NCBI RefSeq assembly: GCF_036898465.1
Contig: NZ_JARUMJ010000001.1
Coordinates: forward strand, 1,302,001-1,366,000
Direction of reading: 5' to 3'
DNA from: Streptomyces sp. B21-105
GTDB lineage: Bacteria; Actinomycetota; Actinomycetes; Streptomycetales; Streptomycetaceae
Length of the DNA stretch: 64,000 nucleotides
Made by a program: the position numbers and the translations under genes. This document shows, in pieces, positions 9,434 through 17,319 of this stretch. The stretch's first letter is position 1, and every line of letters begins with the position of its first letter. The notes under the pieces were generated by a model. The model did not search any database. It worked only from the letters and a program-made list of their open reading frames with translations, and was not told where the DNA came from.

Positions 9434-10656
9434 GCGACGCGCTGGCCGTCGCCGCGGTGACGGAGACGCTGCGGGCCACCCTGCAGGCGGCGGCCCGTCG
9501 TGCGGCGCCCGACGCCATGGTGACGACGCGTCACCCCGGCGCGCCGGACCTCGCCGTCGCCGACGAGGACGACGGCGGCGACGACGGGGCCGGCGGGCGG
9601 ACGCCGACCCTCAACGTGTTCCTCTACCGCACCAGCGTCGACACCGCCTGGCGCAACACCGACCCGCCGGGAACCCGCCCCGGTGAGACCCGCCACCCGG
9701 CGCTTCCCCTCGTCCTGCACTACCTGTTCACCGCGTACGCGCCCCGGGGCGCCGACTCCACCCTGCCCGAGCGGCTTCTCGGCGCGGCCATGTCCGCGCT
9801 GCACGACCAGCCCGTACTGCGCGCCGAGGCCCTCCGGGCGGCCGCCGACTTCAGTGATCTGCACCGGCAGCCCGAGGCGGTGCGGCTGACCCCGGCGGTG
9901 ATGCCGGCCGACGAGATGTGGCGGCTGTGGACGGCACTCGGCCACGGCTACCGGCTGTCCGTGGCGTACGAGGCGCGGGTCGTGCTCCTCGACAGTTCGG
10001 CGCCGGGCCGGACTCCCCTGCCGGTGCTGTCCCGCGGGAGCGCGGGGCTGGGCCCGCAGGCCGCGCCGACGCCCTCTGACCCGTGGCCGGTGCTGCGCTC
10101 GGTGCTGCCGGCCGTCGCGCCGCCCGGCGCCGAGGTCGTGCTGAGCGGAAGCGGCCTCGGGCCGGGCGAGGCGACGGTCCGGCTGACCCATCCCCTGCTC
10201 GGCGGGCCGGTGGTGCTGCCTGCCCGGTCCGACGGGAGCGCTGCCGTCCACGTCACCCTGGACGGGGAACTCGCCGCGGGCCGCTGGTCCGCGGTGGTCG
10301 TGCTCTCGTCCCCCGAGGGCGGCGACCGGACCACAGCGCCCCTCGCCCTGCACATCGCGCCGCGCCTCACCGGCGCCCTGCCGCTGACCGTCACGCGGGC
10401 CGCGAAGGGGGCGACGGTCCTGTCCGTGGAGTGCGCTCCCGCCGTTCAGCCCGGTCAGCGGGCGGAACTCCTCGTGGCGGATCTGCCGGTGCCCGCCGAG
10501 CCGTTCACCCGGGCCACCCGCAAGCTGCGGTTCCGGCTGGCCGGCGGTCTGCCCGGACGGTATCCGCTGCGGCTGCGCGTCGACGGCGTGGACAGTCCGC
10601 TCGCCGACGCGCGGGCCGAGCGGTTCGACGCCGACGCGGCGGTGGTGATCACATGA
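9430..10656 (+). CDS. DUF4255 family protein, eCIS tail terminator/cap (Afp16/Pvc16-like)
   Basis: This 408-residue protein has an N-terminal domain typical of DUF4255 (SDALAVAAVTETLRATLQ, then TLNVFLYRTSVDTAWRN and a block with PLVLHYLFTAYAP at about 95-110), the family that includes the Afp16/Pvc16 tail-terminator proteins which cap the tube and stop its growth. Residues after about 215 contain Ig-like segments (VLPAVAPPGAEVVLSGSGLG) of the IPT/TIG style. The ATG overlaps the preceding stop by four bases, and its own stop overlaps the next ATG. It is far larger than the classical cap protein, because of the extra C-terminal beta-rich part. Confidence 0.85.
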   Translation: MSDALAVAAVTETLRATLQAAARRAAPDAMVTTRHPGAPDLAVADEDDGGDDGAGGRTPTLNVFLYRTSVDTAWRNTDPPGTRPGETRHPALPLVLHYLFTAYAPRGADSTLPERLLGAAMSALHDQPVLRAEALRAAADFSDLHRQPEAVRLTPAVMPADEMWRLWTALGHGYRLSVAYEARVVLLDSSAPGRTPLPVLSRGSAGLGPQAAPTPSDPWPVLRSVLPAVAPPGAEVVLSGSGLGPGEATVRLTHPLLGGPVVLPARSDGSAAVHVTLDGELAAGRWSAVVVLSSPEGGDRTTAPLALHIAPRLTGALPLTVTRAAKGATVLSVECAPAVQPGQRAELLVADLPVPAEPFTRATRKLRFRLAGGLPGRYPLRLRVDGVDSPLADARAERFDADAAVVIT

Positions 10657-11039
10657 CGACGACCCGCGTCGACGTGCGCATCCGGCGGCTGGTGCTGGAC
10701 TTGCCCCACGAGGGGGACGCTTCCCGCGAACGGGACTCCCCCCACGAATCGGGCTCGCCCCACAAGGGGAGCCCGCCCCACGAGGTGTCACGAGCCGCGC
10801 TGTGCGCCGCGGTCGAGGCGGAGCTCTCCGTGCTGCTCGGCGGCTCCCCCGGCGGCGGTCGCGACCGCCGCGACGGCCGCGACACACCCCGGCCGCCGAA
10901 GGCCGCCGACGCCCACCTCACCCTCGTCGCCCGCGCCGTCGCCCTGGCCGTCCACCGGGCCATGACCACCGGGGAGCCGGCGGGGCCGCAGGGGCCGGCG
11001 GGGCCGGACCTGCCGAGGCCGGAGGTGGGCGTCTCATGA
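10653..11039 (+). CDS. Small charged protein of unknown function in the eCIS operon
   Basis: A 128-residue protein starting at an ATG that overlaps the DUF4255 stop (ATGA) and ending at an ATGA overlap with the next gene. It opens with a short beta-like segment (TRVDVRIRRLVLDL), then a Pro/His/Ser-rich stretch built on repeated PHE/PHK units (about residues 18-44), then two helical segments (SRAALCAAVEAELSVLL and ADAHLTLVARAVALAVHRAM). I do not recognise the family; the tight coupling is the main argument that it is a real gene and part of the particle or its assembly. Confidence 0.65.
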   Translation: MTTTRVDVRIRRLVLDLPHEGDASRERDSPHESGSPHKGSPPHEVSRAALCAAVEAELSVLLGGSPGGGRDRRDGRDTPRPPKAADAHLTLVARAVALAVHRAMTTGEPAGPQGPAGPDLPRPEVGVS

Positions 11040-11677
11040 CCGGGCCGGCGCCGCGGCGCGGCGGTTTCGTGTTCCTCGACCCCGAACAGGGGCGGGTGCT
11101 GCGGGTCGTGCCGTTCCAGTACAACCCCGACGGCGTCACCCGCACACTCCAGCCGCGGGGCATCGGGGCCGACGCCGGCGACCGGCTGGAGGCGCTGCGA
11201 CTGCAGGGACCTCCCCGGGAGACGTTCCGCATCGACGCGGAGTTCGACGCCACGGACCGGCCGGCCCCGGCCGGCGGCCCGGCGCCGCCCGCCGCGTCCG
11301 GGCTGTACGGCATGCTGTCCGCGCTGGAGACGGCGGTCGCGCCGACCGGTGCGCAGTTGACCCGGCAGAACGACCTCGCCGGGCAGGGCATCCTCGAGAT
11401 CGCTCCCGCCCAGGCGCCGCTGCCCGTGCTGGTCCTCGGGGCGCACCGGGTGCTGCCCGTGCGGATGCTGGACCTCGACGTGACCGAGGAGGCGTACGAC
11501 GGGGAGCTGAACCCGATCAGGGCGCGGGTCACGCTGACGGTGCGTGTCCTCACCGTCGACGACGTCGGGTTCGGCCACCGGGCCGGCGGACTGTACCTGC
11601 AGTACCAGCAGGGCAGGGAGCGGTTCGCGGCGCTCGTCGGATACGGCCCGGGGGCGGTCGGCTATGCGGGCGGCTGA
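11036..11677 (+). CDS. CIS tube-like protein (N-terminal part of Afp7/Pvc7)
   Basis: This 213-residue protein resembles the tube-initiator domain of eCIS protein 7: the segment VVPFQYNPDGVTRTLQPRG, the text FRIDAEFDATD, and the C-terminal DLDVTEEAYDGELNPIRARVTLTVRVLTVDD are characteristic. In Afp/PVC systems this domain is fused to a LysM domain; here the LysM part is the separate downstream gene. It sits at the end of the ATGA-coupled run, after which there is a 62-bp gap with a fresh ribosome binding site. Confidence 0.82.
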   Translation: MTGPAPRRGGFVFLDPEQGRVLRVVPFQYNPDGVTRTLQPRGIGADAGDRLEALRLQGPPRETFRIDAEFDATDRPAPAGGPAPPAASGLYGMLSALETAVAPTGAQLTRQNDLAGQGILEIAPAQAPLPVLVLGAHRVLPVRMLDLDVTEEAYDGELNPIRARVTLTVRVLTVDDVGFGHRAGGLYLQYQQGRERFAALVGYGPGAVGYAGG

Positions 11678-11739
11678 GCGGCGGCGAAGAGCCGGAACGA
11701 CAGCAGGGGGCACCGGGCGGCAGCCGGAGGAGGCCAGGG

Positions 11740-12096
11740 ATGTTCGAGCCGGGCAGCAGGTACCACGCGATCCCCACGACGACCCGCACGCTCGCGGACG
11801 GGAGGACCGTCCGGCATCTGCGGCGGCGCTTCCTGCCCCGGCCCGAGGAGCTGACGGTCGTCGGCGAGCATGTGGTGGCGGCCGGCGACCGGCTCGACCT
11901 CGTCGCGTACCGGCAGTTCGGCGACCCCGAGCAGTCCTGGCGGATCGCCGACGCCAACCGCGCTGTGCGGCCGGACGAGTTGACGGCCACACCCGGGCGG
12001 CGGCTGCGGATCACCCTGCCGGCCGAGGCGTCCACGGCGGTCGGGTCCACTACGGCCGGGTCCACCATGTCCGGCGGCGACGCGGTGCCGCGGTGA
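11740..12096 (+). CDS. LysM-type adaptor (C-terminal part of Afp7/Pvc7, gp53-like)
   Basis: A 118-residue protein with a LysM-like core, HVVAAGDRLDLVAYRQFGDPEQSWRIADANRAV (shown here by its key words GDRLDLVAYRQFGDP and WRIADANRA), which in phage baseplates links the tube initiator to the hub. The ATG follows a very good GGAGGAGG site at 11725-11732, the first fresh strong site since the tube gene. The C-terminal tail is short, Ser/Thr/Gly-rich and encoded by small repeats near 12030-12075. Its stop overlaps the GTG of the gpD gene. Confidence 0.85.
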   Translation: MFEPGSRYHAIPTTTRTLADGRTVRHLRRRFLPRPEELTVVGEHVVAAGDRLDLVAYRQFGDPEQSWRIADANRAVRPDELTATPGRRLRITLPAEASTAVGSTTAGSTMSGGDAVPR

Positions 12097-13211
12097 CGCA
12101 CGGACTGCACCTCCTGCTGCTCGTCGGGGACACCGTGCCCGCCCCGGCCCCGGCGGCGCTGGTGGACGCGCTGCACGGGGTGCGGATCACCTCCGCGAGC
12201 GGCCGCACCAACGGCTTTCAGCTGACCTTCGCCGTCAGCCCCCGGTCACCGCTGGCCGGGGCGGTCCTGCCGGGCGGAGCGCTGCATCCGAAGCGGCGGG
12301 TGGTGGTGGCCGTGGTGCTGGCCGGCCGCTGCCATGTGCTGATGGACGGCGTCGTCACCCATCAGGAGATGCACGTGGGACGGGCGCCCGGCTCGGCATT
12401 CCTCTTCGTCACGGGCGAGGACCTGACAGTGCTCATGGACCTCGAGCACGTCCGGCGCGCGTACCCGGGCCTGCCGCCGCAGCTGCGGGCGGCCGCGGTC
12501 TGCGTCCGATACGCGCAGTACGGCATCACCCCGCGGGCCGTCGCGCCGGTCCTCACCGACCAGCCGAACCCGATCCTCGACATTGCGGTGCAGTCGGCGA
12601 CCGACCTGGCGTATCTGCGGGCGACGGCCGCGGACGTCGGGCACGTCTTCCACCTGGAACCCGGGCCCGCGCCGGGCGTCAGCACGGCGTACTGGGGGCC
12701 GCAGCACCGCGACGGCGCCCTGCAGCCGGCCCTCACCTGCGGGTACGGCGCCGCCGACAACGTCGAGGAACTGACCTTCTCCTTCGACGGGCTGGCCACC
12801 TCCGGTTACGGCGTCGAGCGGCTCGATCCGCCCTCGACGACCGCGTCCGAGGTCACCGCTCCGGAGCCGGGCGTGCTGCGCAAGAGCCTGGCGGCCCACC
12901 CCGCGCAGGCGCTGCGCACCGGTGCGCTCACCGGGCAGACCGGCCGCTCCATGACCCGGGCCCTGCTGGCCGGGCTCGGACGCGAGGTCGCCGCCGACGC
13001 CGTCACCGCACGCGGGACGGTCGACGTGCTGCGGTACGGCCATGTCCTGGACGCCCACGGGCTGGTGGGCGTGCGCGGGGCGGGGCGGGCGTACGACGGG
13101 CGCTACTTCGTGGCCGCCGTGACCCACGACCTCTCCCGGGACACCTACCGGCAGCACTTCACGCTGGTCCGCGACGGACTCGGCGCCGACACCCAGGCGG
13201 TGACCCCTTGA
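12093..13211 (+). CDS. gpD/VgrG-type hub protein (phage late control D family)
   Basis: This 372-residue protein is the hub part of the central spike: features such as VRITSASGRTNGFQLTFAV near the N-terminus, VLMDLEHVRRAYPGLPPQ in the middle, LTDQPNPILDIAVQSATDLAYLRATAADVGHVFHLEP and the C-terminal GRAYDGRYFVAAVTHDLSRDTYRQ place it with the gpD/VgrG N-terminal modules. In Afp8/VgrG the hub and spike are one chain, while here the spike OB-fold is the next gene. The GTG start overlaps the LysM stop, and the stop overlaps a TTG start, so all spike parts are translated in sequence. Confidence 0.88.
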   Translation: MTHGLHLLLLVGDTVPAPAPAALVDALHGVRITSASGRTNGFQLTFAVSPRSPLAGAVLPGGALHPKRRVVVAVVLAGRCHVLMDGVVTHQEMHVGRAPGSAFLFVTGEDLTVLMDLEHVRRAYPGLPPQLRAAAVCVRYAQYGITPRAVAPVLTDQPNPILDIAVQSATDLAYLRATAADVGHVFHLEPGPAPGVSTAYWGPQHRDGALQPALTCGYGAADNVEELTFSFDGLATSGYGVERLDPPSTTASEVTAPEPGVLRKSLAAHPAQALRTGALTGQTGRSMTRALLAGLGREVAADAVTARGTVDVLRYGHVLDAHGLVGVRGAGRAYDGRYFVAAVTHDLSRDTYRQHFTLVRDGLGADTQAVTP

Positions 13212-13738
13212 CGACGGCACAGGTGAACCAGTGGCACGGGATGTACGAGGGAGTCGTGGTCTCGGCCGTCGACCCGACCGGCGTGGGCAGGCTCCTCGTG
13301 CGCGTCCCCGAGGTGCTGGGCGACGACCTCCCCGTGTGGGCCGCGCCGCTCACCCCGCTGGCCGGGTCGGACTGCGGCATGTACGTGGTGCCGCCGCCGG
13401 ACTCCGGTGTGTGGGTGCGGTTCCTGGACGGGGACCCCGAGCGGGCGGTGTGGGTCGGGTTCCGGCGCGGCGGCTCGGGGGACGTGCCGTCGGCCGCCAA
13501 GTCCGCCCCGCCGGGCGTCCCGCAGATCGTGCTGGCCACGCCGACCGGCAACGCGCTCGTCATCAGCGACCTGCCCGGGCCCGCAGGCGGGATCAAGCTG
13601 CAGCTGCACGGCGAGAACGGGCCGTTCATCAAGATCAACGAGACGTCGATCGAGATCTCCTGCGGTCCCGGACTCGCCACCCTGCAACTCGTCGGCCCCC
13701 AGGTCAACGTCAACAACGGCGCGCTGACGGTGCTGTGA
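13208..13738 (+). CDS. Baseplate assembly protein V / gp5 OB-fold spike protein
   Basis: A 176-residue protein that starts with TTG, overlapping the gpD stop as TTGA. The first 110 residues show the gpV/gp5 OB-fold pattern (YEGVVVSAVDPTGVGRLLVRVPEV, WAAPLTPLAGSD, GVWVRFLDGDPERAVWVGF), and the rest (VISDLPGPAGGIKLQL, GPFIKINETSIEISCGPG) resembles the short beta-helix needle of VgrG/gp5. It would trimerise to form the spike shaft that carries the PAAR-like tip encoded next. The TTG start is supported by the coupling and by the lack of any in-frame ATG before residue 12. Confidence 0.88.
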   Translation: MTTAQVNQWHGMYEGVVVSAVDPTGVGRLLVRVPEVLGDDLPVWAAPLTPLAGSDCGMYVVPPPDSGVWVRFLDGDPERAVWVGFRRGGSGDVPSAAKSAPPGVPQIVLATPTGNALVISDLPGPAGGIKLQLHGENGPFIKINETSIEISCGPGLATLQLVGPQVNVNNGALTVL

Positions 13739-13751
13739 GGAGACCTGAACC

Positions 13752-14102
13752 ATGCCCGGACTGCTGCTCCACTACGGCGCCCTGATGATGTGCGCCCATC
13801 CGCCCGGCCTCGTGACCGTCCCCGCGCCGGTCCAGCAGCGTGTCCTGGTGGGGGCGTTGCCGGTCCTCACCGCCGCGGACTTCTTCCTGGTGGCCGGGTG
13901 CAGTTTCCCCGCCGCCACCCTGGGGGCGCCGCCGTGCACCAGTGTGACGTGGCTGCAGACGTCGGCCCGGGTCCTGGTGAACGGCCTGCCGGCGCTGTTG
14001 CAGCCGACGCCGGCCGGCGTCGCCCCGGCGATCGGCGTGGGCACCCCGCCGCCGAACCCGCCGATGGTGCTGACCATGCAGTTCCGGGTGCGGGGGATGT
14101 GA
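13752..14102 (+). CDS. PAAR-like spike tip protein
   Basis: This 116-residue protein fits the PAAR-like tip family seen in phage-tail-like clusters: an N-terminal GALMMCAHPPG, RVLVGALPVLTAADFFLVAGC in the middle, PPCTSVTWL and TRVLVNGLP-like text (ARVLVNGLPALLQ) later. Cys and His residues are spread in a way that could bind a metal at the apex. A GGAG site lies at 13738-13741. It would cap the gpV spike and pierce the target first; effectors often ride on such tips. The stop overlaps a GTG start of gp25. Confidence 0.82.
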   Translation: MPGLLLHYGALMMCAHPPGLVTVPAPVQQRVLVGALPVLTAADFFLVAGCSFPAATLGAPPCTSVTWLQTSARVLVNGLPALLQPTPAGVAPAIGVGTPPPNPPMVLTMQFRVRGM

Positions 14103-14473
14103 GCGCGATGGACGTCGACTTCCCCTACCGGCCGGACGCGTGCGGCCGCACGGCGCGGACCGGGCACGCCGACCACGTCCGGGACATGGTCGAGCTGGTG
14201 CTCTTCACGAGCCCCGGGGAACGGGTGAACCGGCCCGACTTCGGCTGCAGCCTCCTCGACCTGGTCTTCACGGGGAACAGCCCCGAACTCGCCGCGACCG
14301 TGCAGATGACCGCCCAGGCGGCGCTGCAGCGCTGGCTGGGCGACCTCCTCCAGGTGGACTCCGTCACGGTGACCTCCGAGGAGGCCACCCTGCGGGTCGC
14401 CGTGGCCTACACGCTGACGGCGACCGGCGAACGGCACGCCGTCACGGTCACCGGCGGGGGGAACCCGTCGTGA
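14099..14473 (+). CDS. gp25/GPW baseplate wedge protein
   Basis: A 124-residue lysozyme-like gp25 family protein, a conserved wedge component that nucleates sheath polymerisation. Key words are VDFPYRPDACGRTA, DMVELVLFTSPGERVNRPDFGCSL (EVL/GERV-NRP-FG signature of gp25) and WLGDLLQVDSVTV. I take the GTG at 14099 because it overlaps the PAAR-like stop as GTGA, in line with the rest of the operon; an ATG at 14108 is the alternative. Its stop overlaps the next GTG. Confidence 0.92.
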   Translation: MSAMDVDFPYRPDACGRTARTGHADHVRDMVELVLFTSPGERVNRPDFGCSLLDLVFTGNSPELAATVQMTAQAALQRWLGDLLQVDSVTVTSEEATLRVAVAYTLTATGERHAVTVTGGGNPS

Positions 14474-17319
14474 CCGTGCTGAACCGCCCCCCGGGAGGGC
14501 CGGCCGGCATCCACGAGGTGCGGACCCATCCCGACCGGCGCACGCTGACCGTCACGTTCTTCGGGGTGCTCCCGCCGGGCGTGGAGGACCGTACCCGGTT
14601 CGTCGTCGAGGGCGGCCGGCGGGTCGTCGGCATCCGCGTCCTGCGGGTCGCCCGGGTGACCGGCCGGGAGGACGACGACGCGGGGAGCCGGCTGCGGCTG
14701 ACCCTGGACCGGCCGGGCGACGACTCCACGTACCGGCTGCGGGTGCTGGGGCGGGGCTTCCACGGCGGCCACGACCGCGCGGACTTCACCTTCCACCCCG
14801 CCCTGCGCCATGCGCCGAGCGGTACCAGGGGCCCTGCGCCGAGCCGTGCACCGGGGCGTGCGCCGCTGGCCGGCGCCCCGGGCGGGCCGTCCCTCCCGTC
14901 GGCTCCCGCGATCGACTACCTCGCCAAGGACTACGCCAGTTTCCGCCGCCTGCTCCTGGAGCGGCTCTCGCTCACCCTGCCGCGCTGGACCGACCGGCAC
15001 GTCCCCGACCTCTGGGTCACCCTGGTGGAGCTCCTGGCCCACGTCGGGGACCGGCTCAGCTACCAGCAGGACGCCGTGGCCACCGAGGCCTACCTGGACA
15101 CCGCACGGCTGCGCACCTCCGTGCGGCGGCACGCCCGGCTGGTGGGGTATCCGATGCACGACGGCTGCGCAGCCCGCACCGTGGTCTGCGTGGAGACCGC
15201 CGCGGAGGTGAGCGTGGACACCGCCGGGCTGGCGTTCACGGCGCTGCCGGACGAGGTGGGCGCCAGGCCGCCGGGCGGCCCGGCCGGTCCGGTGATCTCA
15301 CCCGAAGCGCTCGTCTCGGCCTCGTATCCCGCCTACCAGCCCCTGGAGCAGCGCAGCGTGCGGCTGACTCCCGCCCACAACGGGGTGCCGCTGTGGGCCT
15401 GGGGCGAAGAGGTGTTCCGGCTGCCCGTCGGCGCCACCCGGGCCGCTCTCCTCGACGGCGACGGAACGCATCGCACGCTGGATCTCGAGGTCGGCGACCT
15501 GCTGGTCCTCGAGGAGACGCACGGGCCGGGCGGCGGCCCGCCGGACCCCGCGCACCGGCAGGCCGTCCGGCTCACCCGTGCCGTCCGGGACGTCGACGCG
15601 CGGTCGAACACGACCGTCGTGAAGATCGCCTGGGCCGACGAGGACGCCCTGGCCTTCCCGCTGGACGTGCGCAATCCGGTCGGGCCCGACGGGCGGCAGA
15701 GCGCCGGCGTCCTGGCCCGCGGCAACGCCCTCCTGGTCGAACACGGCCTGTCGATCACCTGGTGGCCCGAGGAGCCGGGCGGGCGGACCGGCGAGCTCGT
15801 GCAGACGCCCGGCGCGAAGCCGGGCGCGGCGGACGGCAGCGGGCCCGGACGGCGGCGGCCGGTGACCCTGAGCCGGGGGCCCGTCACCTGGTCACCGCCC
15901 CATCCGCGGCCCGCCGACGTGGCCGCCGCGCAGGCCGAACTGCTGCTGGGCCTCGCCGCCGAGGCCCGCGACGGCCTGCGCGATCTGCACCACGGGGCGG
16001 CCGGACCACGGCCGGAGAGCCGGGAACTGCTGGCGGCCCTCTTCGGTCCCTCCTTCACCGACGACATCACCGGACTCGCCGACGACGCCGAACGGCACGG
16101 CGCCGTGGCCCGGTTCCTCACCGTCTTCGACGCGTTCTTCGAACCCAGACTGCGCCGGCTCGAGGCGCTCGCCCGCCGCGCACGGGCCGGCTACGTGCTG
16201 GACCCGGAAGACGCGGGCTGGGAGATCGCGCAGGCGTGGGGCGCCCGCACCGCCGAACGCCTGAACCCCGCCCGCCCGGCCCTGCACGGACCCGCGAGCG
16301 CCGCGCTGCGCCCCGACCCCCGCGAGGCGCTGCCCGCCCTGACACTCGCGGAGGATCTGCGCGAGGGACCGTACTGGACCCCGCGCCGCGACCTCCTCGA
16401 CAGCGGCCCCCGCGACCGGCACCTGGTGGCCGAGGCCGACGACGAGGGCACGCTCGCCCTGCGCTTCGGCGACGGCCGGTGCGGCCGCGCCCCGCAGCCC
16501 GGGTCCGTGCTGTACGCGGACTACCGGGTGGGCAACGGACGGGCGGGCAACGCGGGCAGCGAGGCCGTCAACCGGATCGCCCACCGGAGCATGCGCCTGG
16601 ACGGCCTGATCACCCGGGTGCGCAACCCCGTACCGGCGACCGGCGGCGTCGATCCGGAGCCGACGGCCGAGGTACGGCTGGCCGCCCCGCGCGCCCCGTT
16701 CCGCACGCTGCTGCGCGCCGTCACCGCCGAGGACTACGCCGTTCTCGCCGCCGCCCGTCCCGGGGTGCAGCGCGCGGCCGCCTCCCTGCGCTGGAACGGC
16801 AGCTGGTACGAGGCCGACGTGGCGCTCGACCCGGCCGGCCCGGCCGTGCCGTCGTCGGCGCTGCTGGAGGAGGTGCGGGACGCGCTGCGCCGCTACCGGC
16901 GGATCGGCCACGACGTCGTCGTCCGGCCGGCGCTGACGGTGCCGCTGGACGTGGCGCTGAACGTCCTCGTCGACCCGCACCATGTCACCGCCGACGTGCG
17001 GGAGGCGCTGATGCGGCGCTTCCTGCCGGGCCGCCGCCCCGGCGGCGAACCGGCGTTCTTCGACCCCGCCGCGCTCTCCTTCGGCACCCCCGTGCGGGCG
17101 AGCGCCCTGGTGGCGCAGTGTCTGGAGGTGCCCGGTGTCCGGCACGCCGAGGTCACCAGGCTGGCGAGGATCCACGGACTTCGCGGCGAAGCCCCGGGGC
17201 AGGCCGTGCCGCCCTCCGGGGAGCTGCGGATGGGTCCGCTGGAAGTGCCGCGGCTCGACGGCGACGTCACCCGGCCGGAGAACGGCTGGCTCACCCTGCG
17301 TCTGCGAGGAGGACGATGA
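14470..17319 (+). CDS. Large gpJ-like putative baseplate assembly protein (Afp11-like)
   Basis: This 949-residue wedge protein has an N-terminal beta-rich extension (1-150) with a Pro/Gly/Ala linker at about 115-145, then IDYLAKDYASFRRLLLERLS and HVPDLWVTLVELLAHVGDRLSYQQDAVATEAYLDTARLRTS, the signature of putative baseplate assembly proteins related to gpJ/gp6. The C-terminal half (about 640-930) holds the gpJ-like part with FGDGRCGR, a GNAGSEAVNRIA motif and repeated alpha/beta domains ending near GELRMGPLEVPRLDGD. It links hub, sheath base and fibres in the baseplate. Its GTG overlaps gp25, and the stop overlaps the next ATG. Assignment as Afp11 or Afp12 equivalent is by order only. Confidence 0.88.
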   Translation: MTVLNRPPGGPAGIHEVRTHPDRRTLTVTFFGVLPPGVEDRTRFVVEGGRRVVGIRVLRVARVTGREDDDAGSRLRLTLDRPGDDSTYRLRVLGRGFHGGHDRADFTFHPALRHAPSGTRGPAPSRAPGRAPLAGAPGGPSLPSAPAIDYLAKDYASFRRLLLERLSLTLPRWTDRHVPDLWVTLVELLAHVGDRLSYQQDAVATEAYLDTARLRTSVRRHARLVGYPMHDGCAARTVVCVETAAEVSVDTAGLAFTALPDEVGARPPGGPAGPVISPEALVSASYPAYQPLEQRSVRLTPAHNGVPLWAWGEEVFRLPVGATRAALLDGDGTHRTLDLEVGDLLVLEETHGPGGGPPDPAHRQAVRLTRAVRDVDARSNTTVVKIAWADEDALAFPLDVRNPVGPDGRQSAGVLARGNALLVEHGLSITWWPEEPGGRTGELVQTPGAKPGAADGSGPGRRRPVTLSRGPVTWSPPHPRPADVAAAQAELLLGLAAEARDGLRDLHHGAAGPRPESRELLAALFGPSFTDDITGLADDAERHGAVARFLTVFDAFFEPRLRRLEALARRARAGYVLDPEDAGWEIAQAWGARTAERLNPARPALHGPASAALRPDPREALPALTLAEDLREGPYWTPRRDLLDSGPRDRHLVAEADDEGTLALRFGDGRCGRAPQPGSVLYADYRVGNGRAGNAGSEAVNRIAHRSMRLDGLITRVRNPVPATGGVDPEPTAEVRLAAPRAPFRTLLRAVTAEDYAVLAAARPGVQRAAASLRWNGSWYEADVALDPAGPAVPSSALLEEVRDALRRYRRIGHDVVVRPALTVPLDVALNVLVDPHHVTADVREALMRRFLPGRRPGGEPAFFDPAALSFGTPVRASALVAQCLEVPGVRHAEVTRLARIHGLRGEAPGQAVPPSGELRMGPLEVPRLDGDVTRPENGWLTLRLRGGR

